Numbered from the stretch's first letter, positions 41,785 to 51,109 are shown. The stretch is 64,000 nucleotides of DNA from Frankiales bacterium (GCA_025464695.1 JAODNQ010000003.1:3046-67045); one strand, 5' to 3'. Made by a program: numbers and translations. Notes: generated by a model not told the origin, from the sequence alone.

Positions 41785-41814
41785 AGGTGCGCCCGGCGAC
41801 CGCCGGGCGCACCT
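41785..41814 (+). terminator. Strong hairpin terminator after the metalloprotease gene
   Basis: Perfect 13-bp stem AGGTGCGCCCGGC (41785-41797) with its complement at 41802-41814 and the tetraloop GACC, six bases after the stop codon. Confidence 0.8.
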
Positions 41815-42270
41815 GGTCGCCCCCTGCTGGTCCGTCCTGCCCCAGTGCGACCCGACCGACTGGTGCTGCAGCTGCAGCCCTCCGCAGCCGACGCTCGGCC
41901 GCCCTGGTCGACGGGCTCAGGACAGTCGCGGAGGTCGACCACACGCTCGACCGACCAGGGTCGTGAGCCTCTCCGGTCGAGACGGAAGAACATCGGTGCC
42001 GAGACCACGGACAGCAGCACCACGAGCACGAGCTGCAGGCACCCGACGACCAGCACGTCGTGGCCTCTCCGGTCGCCACGTGCAGGCCCCCCCGACCGTG
42101 AGGACCTGGGACGCGTCGGTGCCGGTCGTGTCCGGGCGGGAACCAGCTCGACGCCAGGGGAGCCGGTCTCTGCGACGGGCGTGCTGGCACGACGCCCGAC
42201 GACGGGGTCCCGGACCATGGACAACCGCCGGTCCGAGCAGGACGATCATGGGACCGACCGGGGAGGCGCC
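41815..42270. other. Gene-free region
   Basis: About 450 bases between the terminator and the membrane protein gene. One minus-strand frame has a hydrophobic run (VLVVGCLQLVLVVLLSVV) but no believable gene around it. The ribosome site GGGGAGG (42261-42267) of the next gene lies at its end. Confidence 0.4.
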
Positions 42271-43101
42271 ATGAGGCGTGCTGGGTCATGGATGGCTGTC
42301 GGGATGCTGACCGCGTCGTTCGTCCTGCTCGCCGGGTCGGCGGCGCAGGCCGCGACGGACGACAACGGCTGCGAGACGACCCCACCGACGCCGCTGACGA
42401 CGGCGATCATCGCCCCCGTGCCGGCGATCACCGGTGACGAGGTCGCGGTCCAGGTGCTGACCTTCGGGCGGAGCCGCGAGCCCGACGCGTCCGAGGTGCG
42501 GCTCGGGCTCAGTCAGCCGCTCCCGCGAGAGGTCACCGCGCTGACGGTCTTCGTGGCGCAGTTCAAGCGTCAGGACGGTCGCAACCTGCGGCGGGCGTAC
42601 CTGCGGGCCGACGCCCGCCTGACCGAGCGGCGCGACGGGCTGGTCCTGCGGGTCTGTGTCGACCCGGTCGTCGACGGCAGGGCGCTGTCCGCCGGGGAGT
42701 ACACCGGCACGGTCGCCCTGGACGACCCGAGGGTCGCGGCGGCGGCGGCGACGTTCCGGGTGCAGCTGCAGTACGTACCGGCGGCGGGGCCCATGGCCGT
42801 CGCGGTCCTGGGCTGGCTGCTCGGGCTCGCGGGCGCGGTCACGACGGCGACCGGTCTGAGCTTCGCGTGGCACTACGTCCGCGACCACCTCCCCCGGCTG
42901 CTCTTCTCGGCGGCTGCTGCGGCGTCCGCCGCCATCACGGTGTCGCTGGCGCAGTACTGGAGGGACCCGGTGTGGACCGGGGAGCCGGAGCTGTTCGTCA
43001 CCTACCTCGTCACCACGGTGGGGGCGGCGTACGCGGCGGCCAACGCGTCGGGGTCGCTGTTCGTCAAGGAAGCCGCGCCGGGGACGCCGACGCCGTCCTA
43101 G
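42271..43101 (+). CDS. Exported membrane protein of unknown function
   Basis: 276 residues from ATG 42271 with GGGGAGG four bases before it. A signal peptide (MAVGMLTASFVLLAGSAAQA, cleavage near 28) is followed by a beta-rich extracytoplasmic domain of about 145 residues with a Cys pair (C34, about C128) and then three hydrophobic segments (AVAVLGWLLGLAGAVT, LLFSAAAAASAAITVSL, LFVTYLVTTVGAAYAAA) near the C terminus. The family is not recognised. It ends 19 bases from the convergent patatin gene; a GCCGGG/CCCGGC hairpin at 43109-43130 lies between. Confidence 0.75.
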   Translation: MRRAGSWMAVGMLTASFVLLAGSAAQAATDDNGCETTPPTPLTTAIIAPVPAITGDEVAVQVLTFGRSREPDASEVRLGLSQPLPREVTALTVFVAQFKRQDGRNLRRAYLRADARLTERRDGLVLRVCVDPVVDGRALSAGEYTGTVALDDPRVAAAAATFRVQLQYVPAAGPMAVAVLGWLLGLAGAVTTATGLSFAWHYVRDHLPRLLFSAAAAASAAITVSLAQYWRDPVWTGEPELFVTYLVTTVGAAYAAANASGSLFVKEAAPGTPTPS

Positions 43102-43120
43102 AGGGACTGCCGGGGCCCGG

Positions 43121-44359
43121 TCAGCCCGGCGACGTCTGCCAGGGCAGGGCGCCGGAGCCGGAGCCAGCAAGCGCAGCGGCGGCGTCCTCGCGGCCCAGCG
43201 CGAGCGAGGCCTCCAGGAAGGACCCCTCGAACATGAGGTAACTCATGAGGTCTCCGCGGCGGGCGCCGTCCCCGCAGAGCAGGCGCGCGACCAGCGGCAG
43301 GTCCGGCCGGCGCAGGGAGCGCAGGACCCCGTGCGCGCCGCGGAACTCCCGGTCGAAGCACTCCGCCGCAAGAGCGCCCAGGCGTCCGCGCCGGTCGGGC
43401 CCGACGAACAGGTAGGGCACGAGGTGGTGCTGCCGGTCGCCGGCCGGCCGCCCGCCGCTCGTCCGCTGGCCCGCCTCCACCAGCCGGTTGACCTTCCCGA
43501 GCGTGCGCACGTCCTCGACCATGCGGTCCACCATCGCCGCGTCCATCACGTGCACGAGGGCGTCGTCGACGTCCGGCGGCTCGTGCTCGACCTCTCCCGG
43601 CGGGTCGCTCGGGTAGACCACCGGGTGGGTCGCCACGATCACCACCGCGTCAGCGCCGAGCGCGAGGGCCGGCTTGAGCGGCACGTTCAGGCGCACGCCG
43701 CCGTCGAGGTACCAGCGCCCGCCGCCGTCCGCCTCGGGCCCGCCGGCGCCGTCGGGTATGCGGACTGGTGGGAACATCACCGGGATCGCGGCGGACGCGA
43801 GCACGTGGCTCGCGCCGATCTGGCCCCCGACGTAGTCGATGGGCCGGCCGTCGTCCGAGGGCGGGAGCGGCCCCGCGTCGGCGCGGTCGACGAAGACCAC
43901 CGTCCGCCCGGTGCCGGCGGACGTGGTCACCACCGCCAGCGACACGGCCCCGCTGTCGACGTTGCGCCTCAGCTGCGCCCAGTCCACGACGCGCTCCGCG
44001 GTCGCCCGCAGAGGGGACGTGTCGACGAGGCCGAGCAGGCGCATGCCCGGCACGCCGGCGAGCTGCCCGACCCATCGGCCCGCAGCGCCAGGTCCCGTGC
44101 GGACCAGCGACCGGAAGACATCGGAGACGGAGATGCCGCGCCACACCCGGAGCAGGGCGTCGGCCTGCTCGTCGACGGGCAGGTGGGCGGTGGCGGCCAG
44201 CAGGACGGCGTTGATGGCACCGGCACTGGTGCCGACGTAGAGGTCCGGCCGGACGCCGGCGCGTGCCAGAGCGGGCAGCACGACCGAGAGCGTTCCTGCC
44301 TCGTAGGCCCCCCGAGCTCCCGCTCCGGCGACCACGACGGCCACCCGCCGGCCCGTCAC
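43121..44359 (-). CDS. Patatin-like phospholipase
   Basis: 412 residues. The oxyanion loop GAGARGAY (12-19), the nucleophile elbow GTSAG (S45) and the catalytic Asp in DGGVRLNVP (D219) show a complete Ser-Asp dyad. Patatin enzymes release fatty acids from membrane lipids. No signal peptide, so it acts from the cytoplasm. The start overlaps the stop of a small membrane protein (ATGA). It is divergent from the operon with the peroxidase/dioxygenase fusion, so it could supply the free fatty acids that enzyme would use. That link is inference. Confidence 0.9.
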   Translation of the reverse strand: MTGRRVAVVVAGAGARGAYEAGTLSVVLPALARAGVRPDLYVGTSAGAINAVLLAATAHLPVDEQADALLRVWRGISVSDVFRSLVRTGPGAAGRWVGQLAGVPGMRLLGLVDTSPLRATAERVVDWAQLRRNVDSGAVSLAVVTTSAGTGRTVVFVDRADAGPLPPSDDGRPIDYVGGQIGASHVLASAAIPVMFPPVRIPDGAGGPEADGGGRWYLDGGVRLNVPLKPALALGADAVVIVATHPVVYPSDPPGEVEHEPPDVDDALVHVMDAAMVDRMVEDVRTLGKVNRLVEAGQRTSGGRPAGDRQHHLVPYLFVGPDRRGRLGALAAECFDREFRGAHGVLRSLRRPDLPLVARLLCGDGARRGDLMSYLMFEGSFLEASLALGREDAAAALAGSGSGALPWQTSPG

Positions 44360-44724
44360 TCGCGCTGCGCTCCCACGGCGAGGGCGAGGTTGACCGCGGA
44401 GATGGCCGTCGCCATGCGCCCCGCACGCGGCGGCAGGTCACCGCACCGCCACGCGACCGCGGCGGACACGGTGTCGGTGGCGTGCACGAGCACCGCCAGC
44501 CGTCTGGCCCGCTGCAGCTCGGCGCCACGCAGCAGCACCAGATCACCCGCCAGCAGCACGGTCCGGATGCCGAACATCCGGAACGGGTAGACGCCCGAAC
44601 GGTCGACCCGGGGGTCCGTGCCGAGCCTTCGCAGCAGGAGCTCCGGCGCCAGCAGGCCGAGTGCGCCGTTGGTGAGCCTGATCGCCGCGAGGACCTTGCG
44701 CGGCACGCTCGCGGTGATCGCCAT
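44356..44724 (-). CDS. Small membrane protein of unknown function
   Basis: 122 residues from ATG 44724; an upstream in-frame ATG at 44772 would add a Gly/Arg-rich leader that does not look coding. Three hydrophobic stretches are seen (LTNGALGLLAPELLL, IRTVLLAGDLVLL, ISAVNLALAVGA). It overlaps the patatin gene by four bases and is likely made with it, perhaps tethering the lipase to the membrane. Similar small proteins occur in actinobacteria, but I do not recognise a function. Confidence 0.65.
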   Translation of the reverse strand: MAITASVPRKVLAAIRLTNGALGLLAPELLLRRLGTDPRVDRSGVYPFRMFGIRTVLLAGDLVLLRGAELQRARRLAVLVHATDTVSAAVAWRCGDLPPRAGRMATAISAVNLALAVGAQRE

Positions 44725-44848
44725 CCAGGCCTCCGGCCGTCGCCGGCCTCGGCCGGGGCCGCACGGTGGCACCGACCGGTCTGGCGTGTCAACGCGCTGG
44801 GGCGAACGTGCCCGATCAGCCCTTCACAACGCCGACGGCCTGGGCCAA

Positions 44849-44860
44849 CCTCGGCCGAGG
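44849..44860. promoter_or_regulatory. 12-bp palindrome between the patatin and peroxidase operons
   Basis: CCTCGGCCGAGG is a perfect palindrome in the 180-base divergent region (44725-44904), about 45 bases before the start of the plus-strand operon. GATCAG and CTGATC (near 44814 and 44869) flank it. A candidate operator shared by both operons; no support beyond symmetry and position. Confidence 0.3.
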
Positions 44861-44904
44861 CCGCCCGTGCTGATCACGGCGACCTGCGAACTCGGGGGAA
44901 CGCT

Positions 44905-46167
44905 GTGCCGCACCAGGTCGCTGTCACGGTCCGCGCCCCCGTGCTGCCCGGACGCCGGGAGGCGCTGGAGGAGGTGCTCCGCGGCCTGCGCGCCGAGGGC
45001 GACCGGCTGCCGTTCTCACGGCTGAAGGGCACGCACTTCGCCCGGCTCTTCGTCCTCGACGGGTTCGTGCCGGACGACGGGCCGGCCGTCCCGGACTCGC
45101 TGGTGTACATGGCTGACGTCGACGGGTCCGCCCGGGCTCATCTCCTCGCCCTGGCGACGACGGTCGACCCCAGCCTGGACGTGGCCTTCTGCCACTGCGC
45201 GGACTACCCGCAGGTGCCGACCCCGCTCGGACGCGTCGCCTGGCTGCAGCAGCACGCACTGCAGAGCGCCGCCTACTACGTCCACGCCGTCGGCCGCTCC
45301 TGCCCGCAGGTCCAGGCGGAAGCCCGGCTGCAGGACGAGCTGGCCGACGTCGCCGACGCCCTGCCGCCGGAGGCCGCGCGGACGTCACCGCAGGCTCTGC
45401 GCCGGACGCTGCTGCACACTCTGCTGCAGCGACCGGGGTGGGCGTGGGCGTGCCGACCCGCTCGCGGCGCCGGCCTGCTGCACCGCGGCCGGGAAGTGGT
45501 GCACGCACTCGCCGTCCCGCTGCTCCTGCTGCCACTGCTCCCGGTCCTGCTCCCCGCGCTCGCCACCGTGCTGCTGCTCGTGCGGCTCCAGGAGCGCACC
45601 GACGTGCCCCACTTGGGGCCCCCGGACCCCGACCACGTCGCGCGCGTCGAGGCGTGCGAGGACGTGGGAGCGCAGAACGCCTTCACGGCTGCCGGGCCGC
45701 TCAAGCCCGGGCGCGTCCGGCACGCGGCCGTCCGCGTCGCGCTGTACGGCCTGGACTACGCGTGTCGTCACGTCTACTCCCGGGACCAGCTCGCCGGTGT
45801 GCGCACCATCCACTTCGCCCGCTGGATGTTCCTGGACGACGACCGTCGCGTGCTGTTCGCCAGCGCGTACGACGGCAGCCAGGAGAGCTACATGGACGAC
45901 TTCATCGACCGGCTCAGCTGGGGCGTGAACCTCGTGTTCAGCAACGGCGTCGGCTACCCGCGTACCCGCTGGTTGGTGCTGGACGGGGCGCGGGACGAGG
46001 TGTCGTACAAGCAGTACCTGCGCACACGGCAGGTGCCGACGACCGTCTTCTTCTCGGCCTACGACACCCTGCCGGCCACGCACATCGACAGCAACGCACG
46101 CCTCCGCGCCGGGGTGGCGCACGCGGCCGACGAGCAGGAGGCCGCGCGATGGCTCATGTCGCTGTGA
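44905..46167 (+). CDS. Duplicated HFAR-domain membrane-associated protein next to the DyP-COX fusion
   Basis: 420 residues from GTG 44905 with GGGGGAA upstream. Two related alpha/beta halves are seen: THFARLFVLD (43-52) and later YMADVDGS in the first, IHFARWMFLDDD (302-313) and FASAYDGSQESYM in the second. Between them lies one strong membrane segment (199-227, Leu/Pro-rich). The repeated unit looks like a ferredoxin-like dimeric barrel, the fold shared with DyP and chlorite dismutase, though no heme ligand is clear. Family unknown to me. Its stop overlaps the fusion gene by 19 bases, so the two are translated together and probably work together at the membrane. Confidence 0.75.
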   Translation: MPHQVAVTVRAPVLPGRREALEEVLRGLRAEGDRLPFSRLKGTHFARLFVLDGFVPDDGPAVPDSLVYMADVDGSARAHLLALATTVDPSLDVAFCHCADYPQVPTPLGRVAWLQQHALQSAAYYVHAVGRSCPQVQAEARLQDELADVADALPPEAARTSPQALRRTLLHTLLQRPGWAWACRPARGAGLLHRGREVVHALAVPLLLLPLLPVLLPALATVLLLVRLQERTDVPHLGPPDPDHVARVEACEDVGAQNAFTAAGPLKPGRVRHAAVRVALYGLDYACRHVYSRDQLAGVRTIHFARWMFLDDDRRVLFASAYDGSQESYMDDFIDRLSWGVNLVFSNGVGYPRTRWLVLDGARDEVSYKQYLRTRQVPTTVFFSAYDTLPATHIDSNARLRAGVAHAADEQEAARWLMSL

Positions 46168-49100
46168 GCGAGCCGCTCGACACCGACGACGTCCAGGGAG
46201 TGCTGGCGCGGGGCTTCGGGCACTTGAAGCAGGCGGCGTTCCTGCTCGTCACGGTCGACGACCCGTCCCAGGCGCGGCCGGCGCTGCGCCGGCTGGGGCG
46301 GTCGGTCACCAGCGCGGCGTCGCCCACGTCCTCGTCCGCCGTCAACGTCGCCCTGACAGCCGAAGGGGTGCGCGCGCTGACGCAGGCGCCGCTGCACGCC
46401 GGTTTCGGCGAGCCCTTCGCGCAGGGCATGACGTCGCCCTACCGGAGTCGGGTGCTCGGCGACCACGGCGAGGACGCGCCCGAGCACTGGGCCTGGGGCG
46501 GCCCGAACACAGAGCCCGTGCACCTGCTGCTGATGCTCTACGGCCTCGACGCGGCGACGCTCGGCGGGCTGGTCGAGCAGGTGACCGGCGAGGTCCTCGC
46601 CGGCGGCATGCGCGTGCTGGTCCGGCTCGACACCGACCCGCTCAGCGACCGGGAGCCGTTCGGGTTCCGTGACGGGCTGTCCCAGCCCGCCGTCGCGGGG
46701 TTCGAGGAGCACGCCGCGCAGGGCGCCGTGGCCAGCGGGGAGTTCGTCCTGGGCTACCGCAACGAGTACGGGCAGCGGACCTTCCGCCCACTGCTCACAC
46801 TCGACGCCGACCCCGACCGGCTGCTGCCGCGCGCACACGACGCCGGGGGCGCGCCCGACCTCGGCCGCAACGGCACCTACCTGGTCCTGCGCCAGCTGGA
46901 GCAGGACGTCGAGGGCTTCTGGACGTGGGTGGACCGCGCGTCCGCCGGGTCCGACGGCACGCCTGACCCGGCCCGGCGCGAGCAGCTGGCGGCCAAGCTG
47001 GTGGGCCGGTGGCCGAGTGGCGCCCCGGTCACGCTGAGCCCCGACACCGACGACCCGTCGCTGGCTGACGCCAACGACTTCGGCTACGCCTCCGATGACC
47101 GTCTCGGGCTGCGGTGCCCCGTCGGGGCGCACGTGCGGCGCGTGAACCCCCGCGACAGTCTCGAGCCCCAGCCGGGCACGCCCCGGTCGCTCGAGGTCAA
47201 CCGCCGGCACCGGCTGCTGCGGCGCGGCCGCAGCTACACCGGGGCGGACGGGGAGCGCGGGCTCGCCTTCCTCTGCCTGGGTGCCAACCTCGCGCGGCAG
47301 TACGAGTTCGTGCAGCACAGCTGGGTCAACGACCCGGCCTTCGCCGGCCTCTGCGACAGCACGGACCCTCTGGTCGGGCCGCGCCACGGCGGTGGCGGCG
47401 GCGACTTCGTCGAGCCCGCGGTGCACCTGCGGCGTCGGCACCGGGGGTTGCCGCAGTTCGTGCACGTCCGCGGCGGCGCCTACTTCTTCCTGCCCGGCCG
47501 TCGCGCGCTCGCCCACCTGCTCCAGGACCCGGCCGACCCCGGCGCCCGCACCGACGGAAGGACCCGCAGCATGCTCCAGCGCACGGAGACGACGGGCACG
47601 AACCACGGCGAGTACCACGGCGCCCTGCACTGGCGCGCCTTCCGCGGGCTGGCGCGCGCCCTGGACCACCGCCGCGGCTGGGACCGACTGCCGGTTCCGC
47701 TCGGCCTGGCCGTCCTCGTCGGGCTGCGGGACGCGCTGCGGCGCGACAACCTGCACGACACCGCGTCGCTGCCGACGCTCCCTCTCCCTCGGCTTCCGCG
47801 ACCGTCACCGACGGTGCGCACCGGCCGGACCGTGGACGGCAGCTACAACGACCTGGAGCACCCGCGCGCCGGGATGGCGGGAGCGCGGTTCGGGCGCAAC
47901 ATCCGCCTGGACGCGCTGCCGACGTCCACTGCAGCGGACGTGCTCGAGCCGAGCCCCCGCCGGCTCAGCCTGGAGCTGATGACGCGACGCGAGCTGATCC
48001 CCGCCGAGTCGGTCAACGCCCTCGTCGCGGCGTGGCTGCAGTGGATGATCCGCGACTGGTTCAGCCACGGGGCGGGCCCCGCGCAGGACCCGTGGCGGAT
48101 CGAGCTGGACGACGACGACCCGTGGCCGGAGCGGCCCATGAGGATCCCGCGCACCCCGGACGACCCGACGCGCCTTCCCGGCACCCCGGGCCCGCGCACG
48201 TCCGTCAACACCTGCAGCCACTGGTGGGACGCGTCCCAGATCTACGGCACGACGCCGGAGTACCAGAAGGCTGTGCGCACCGATGCCGACGGGATGCTGC
48301 GCGTGCTGGCCGACGGGACGCTGCCGGTGCCGGAGGGCGAGGGCGGCCCGACGAAGGAGCCGGGCTTCTGGCTGGGACTCGTCCTGCTGCAGACCGCCTT
48401 CACCCGGGAGCACAACGCCGTCTGCGCGGCCCTGCACGAGGCGTACCCGGACTACGGCGACGAGGAGCTGTTCCAGCGTGCCCGCCTGGTCGTGGCGGCG
48501 CTCATCGCGAAGATCCACACCACGGAGTGGACCCCCGCCGTCATCAGCCACCCCACGACCGTCACCGGCATGCGGGCGAACTGGTGGGGCCTGGCCGGTG
48601 AGCGGGTGACGCGTGCCTTCGGCCGCATCAGCGGCAGCGAGGTGATCAGCGGGATCCCGGGGGCCGAGACCGACAGCTACGGCGTGCCGTACTCCCTCAC
48701 CGAGGAGTTCACCGCCGTCTACCGGATGCACCCGCTGATGCCTGACGAGTTCTCGCTGCGCTCCCACGTCGACGACGCGGAGCTGCGCGCGGAAGCGACG
48801 ACGCTGCGCGAGATGTCCGGGGCCGGCGCCCTCGAGCTGCTCGAGGACATCCCCATGGTCGACCTGCTCTACAGCTTCGGCACGCTGCATCCCGGCCTCG
48901 TCACCCTGCACAACTTCCCCCGCTTCCTGCAGGAGTTCGTCCGGCCGGACGGGCAGCTGATGGACCTCGCGGCGGCCGACATCCTGCGCCACCGGGAGAT
49001 GTCCGTGCCCCGGTACTGCGCGTTCCGCAAGGAGCTCGGCATGACGGTGCCGTCCAGGTTCGAGGACCTGACGGAGGACCCGGCGACGGCGGCACGCCTG

Positions 49101-49412
49101 CGGGAGCTGTACGACGGCGACCTGGACCGGGTCGACCTGATGGTCGGCCTGTACGCCGAGCGGCGTCCGGCCGGCTTCGCCTTCAGCGACACCGCCTTCC
49201 GGATCTTCATCGTCATGGCATCGCGCCGTCTCAACAGCGACCGTTTCCTCACCGTCGACTTCACGCCGGCCGTCTACACGCCCGTCGGCCTGCGGTGGGT
49301 GGCCGAGACCACGATGGAGGACGTGCTCCTGCGGCACTACCCCGAGCTCCGACCGGCGCTCCGCGGGCTGGACAACGCCTTCCTGCCCTGGAAGCGGGCG
49401 GGGACGTCCTGA
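46149..49412 (+). CDS. Fusion: DyP-type peroxidase + cyclooxygenase/alpha-dioxygenase-type heme peroxidase
   Basis: 1,087 residues. ATG 46149 is chosen because AGGAGG (46136-46141) precedes it by seven bases; GTG 46164 is an alternative. Residues 1 to about 480 are a dye-decolourising peroxidase: distal GFRDG (172-176, D175) and proximal heme histidine H328 in CPVGAHVRRVNPRD. From about 490 an animal-heme-peroxidase-type domain follows: LRDALRRDNLHDT, MIRDWFSHG (distal H640), WDASQIYG, FTREHNAVC, KIHTTEWTP and YRMHPLMPD (Y858, H861). The Y-x-x-H-P-L-M-P-D motif is that of cyclooxygenases, where Tyr forms the radical and His binds heme. It would oxygenate a fatty acid and reduce or rearrange the hydroperoxide in one chain. 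No signal peptide. Confidence 0.9.
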   Translation: MAHVAVSEPLDTDDVQGVLARGFGHLKQAAFLLVTVDDPSQARPALRRLGRSVTSAASPTSSSAVNVALTAEGVRALTQAPLHAGFGEPFAQGMTSPYRSRVLGDHGEDAPEHWAWGGPNTEPVHLLLMLYGLDAATLGGLVEQVTGEVLAGGMRVLVRLDTDPLSDREPFGFRDGLSQPAVAGFEEHAAQGAVASGEFVLGYRNEYGQRTFRPLLTLDADPDRLLPRAHDAGGAPDLGRNGTYLVLRQLEQDVEGFWTWVDRASAGSDGTPDPARREQLAAKLVGRWPSGAPVTLSPDTDDPSLADANDFGYASDDRLGLRCPVGAHVRRVNPRDSLEPQPGTPRSLEVNRRHRLLRRGRSYTGADGERGLAFLCLGANLARQYEFVQHSWVNDPAFAGLCDSTDPLVGPRHGGGGGDFVEPAVHLRRRHRGLPQFVHVRGGAYFFLPGRRALAHLLQDPADPGARTDGRTRSMLQRTETTGTNHGEYHGALHWRAFRGLARALDHRRGWDRLPVPLGLAVLVGLRDALRRDNLHDTASLPTLPLPRLPRPSPTVRTGRTVDGSYNDLEHPRAGMAGARFGRNIRLDALPTSTAADVLEPSPRRLSLELMTRRELIPAESVNALVAAWLQWMIRDWFSHGAGPAQDPWRIELDDDDPWPERPMRIPRTPDDPTRLPGTPGPRTSVNTCSHWWDASQIYGTTPEYQKAVRTDADGMLRVLADGTLPVPEGEGGPTKEPGFWLGLVLLQTAFTREHNAVCAALHEAYPDYGDEELFQRARLVVAALIAKIHTTEWTPAVISHPTTVTGMRANWWGLAGERVTRAFGRISGSEVISGIPGAETDSYGVPYSLTEEFTAVYRMHPLMPDEFSLRSHVDDAELRAEATTLREMSGAGALELLEDIPMVDLLYSFGTLHPGLVTLHNFPRFLQEFVRPDGQLMDLAAADILRHREMSVPRYCAFRKELGMTVPSRFEDLTEDPATAARLRELYDGDLDRVDLMVGLYAERRPAGFAFSDTAFRIFIVMASRRLNSDRFLTVDFTPAVYTPVGLRWVAETTMEDVLLRHYPELRPALRGLDNAFLPWKRAGTS

Positions 49413-49456
49413 CGACGGTCCACGCGGAGCGACGGGGAGCGCAGGAGGAGACCGAC

Positions 49457-51109
49457 ATGCCAGGGACAGGTCCGACGAGGACGGCGGCGCAGCGGTTCAG
49501 CGCGGCCGGGGAGGCGCTGATCCGCGCCGAGCACCGCGTCGACCACCGGGTCCGCCCCTGGATCGACCGGCTCGTCCGGCCGCTGCTCCAGGCCCTCGTG
49601 CAGCAGATCGCACTGCGCCGCGGCGCGGGGCTGGGCCTGCGCGTCGCAGAGGAACGACAGCTGCCCGACGAGGCCGACCTCGTGCGTCAGATCGTCGCGC
49701 AGATGTCGGCGTACGTGGCCCGCGAGCACGCCCCGGGGACGGCGGAACGCGTCGGCAACACGAAGACGTACGGCGTCGTGCGCGGCGTGCTGCGCGTGCT
49801 GCCCGACCTGCCCCCCGAGCTCCGGCGCGGCCTGTTCGCGCAGGAGGCGGAGCACCCCGCGTGGGTGCGCTTCGCCGGACCCGGCCCGGCGTCCCCGCCC
49901 GACCTCGACGACAACGGCATCCTCAGCCTCGGCGTCAAGGTGATGGGCGTGCCGGGCCCGAAGCTGCTCGACGACGAGCAGCACACGCAGGACTTCACCG
50001 GCATCAGCGCGCCCACGTTCACGACGAGCGACCTGCGGGCGAACCTGGAGCTGCAGCGCGCGGTGTACGCCGGCACGGAGCTGCTGCACTTCCTGCGCCA
50101 CCCCGTCGACCTGGTGATGCAGGGCCTGTACGCCAAGGTGCACGCCAACCCGCTCGCAGCCCGCTACTGGAGCTGCGTGCCCTACCTCCTGGGGGAGGGC
50201 CAGGCGATGCAGTACAGCTTCGTCCCCTCGGCCCCGTTGCGGTCGACGGTCCCGCGGCACCCGAGGCCCGACTACCTGCGGGACGCCCTGACCGCGACCC
50301 TGGCCGCGCAGCCCGTCGTCTTCGACCTGCTGCTGATGCTGCAGACCGACCCGCGTCGCATGCCGGTCGAGGACGCGTCGGTGGTCTGGCCGGAGCGCCT
50401 GTCCCCCTGGCGACCGGTGGCGACGCTGGAGCTGCCGGTCCAGCACCTCGACCCGGCCGAGCAGCGCGCCCTGGCCCGGTCGATGTCGTTCAACCCGTGG
50501 CACTGCCTGCCGGAGCACCGCCCGCTGGGCAACCAGGGCCGGGCCCGCCGGGAGATCTACCTCGAGCTGTCCCGACTGCGGCAGCGGATGAACGGCACAC
50601 CGCACGTCGAGCCCATCGCCCCTCCTGACCTGGAGCCTCCCATGCTGTTCCGGACCACGTCCCTGCCCTCCACCCGCCCGGACGCTGCTGCCCTGACCGG
50701 GCTGCGCAACGACGAGCTCGACGCCCTGTTCCGGGCCAGCCCGGCCGGCCAGGGCCCGGGAGGCAGACTGCGCGGCACCGCACTGCTGTTCCCGGGGACC
50801 CGAGTCGCCCGGCTGCTCGCGCGGCTCGCCTACCTGCTCGTGTGGCAGGGGAAGGTGACGGACGACTCCCGGCGGTCGCTGAAGAACCTGGTGGGACCGC
50901 TGCGCACCCTGGCTATAGAGGCCCAGCTGTCCCACGACCGCAGCTGGGTCGACGGCGGTGAGTGCGTCCTCATCGACTACTCGCAGACCTCGACGATCGC
51001 CCACATGGTCCGCGACGAGGTGCGCCTGGTCGCCCCCGACCTGTACCTCGGGGTCGTCTGGCTGTGGCGGCGCCGGGTCGCCTGGTTCGCCCTGCGCTCG
51101 GCCGGCTGA
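49457..51109 (+). CDS. Catalase-related heme protein with extra C-terminal domain
   Basis: 550 residues from ATG 49457 with AGGAGGAG six bases upstream. Residues about 85-380 follow the catalase-related (SrpA-like) core: GTAERVGNTKTYG, RRGLFAQEAEHPAWVRFAG, DNGILSLGVKVMGVPG, DFTGISAPTF and NPWHCLPEHRPLG. The proximal heme Tyr motif R-x3-Y-x6-R is exact (R364, Y368, R375). The usual distal His is replaced (N101/T102), so true catalase activity is doubtful. Residues 400-550 are a second domain (WQGKVTDDSRR, DYSQTSTIAHMVRDEVR) I cannot name. Related proteins are known to act on fatty acid hydroperoxides in lipoxygenase fusions. It follows the fusion gene by 44 bases. Confidence 0.85.
   Translation: MPGTGPTRTAAQRFSAAGEALIRAEHRVDHRVRPWIDRLVRPLLQALVQQIALRRGAGLGLRVAEERQLPDEADLVRQIVAQMSAYVAREHAPGTAERVGNTKTYGVVRGVLRVLPDLPPELRRGLFAQEAEHPAWVRFAGPGPASPPDLDDNGILSLGVKVMGVPGPKLLDDEQHTQDFTGISAPTFTTSDLRANLELQRAVYAGTELLHFLRHPVDLVMQGLYAKVHANPLAARYWSCVPYLLGEGQAMQYSFVPSAPLRSTVPRHPRPDYLRDALTATLAAQPVVFDLLLMLQTDPRRMPVEDASVVWPERLSPWRPVATLELPVQHLDPAEQRALARSMSFNPWHCLPEHRPLGNQGRARREIYLELSRLRQRMNGTPHVEPIAPPDLEPPMLFRTTSLPSTRPDAAALTGLRNDELDALFRASPAGQGPGGRLRGTALLFPGTRVARLLARLAYLLVWQGKVTDDSRRSLKNLVGPLRTLAIEAQLSHDRSWVDGGECVLIDYSQTSTIAHMVRDEVRLVAPDLYLGVVWLWRRRVAWFALRSAG

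Noticed and set aside
41985..42070. Hydrophobic minus-strand segment in the gap before the membrane protein
   Set aside because: Only one helix-like run in an otherwise low-complexity frame; no ribosome site.
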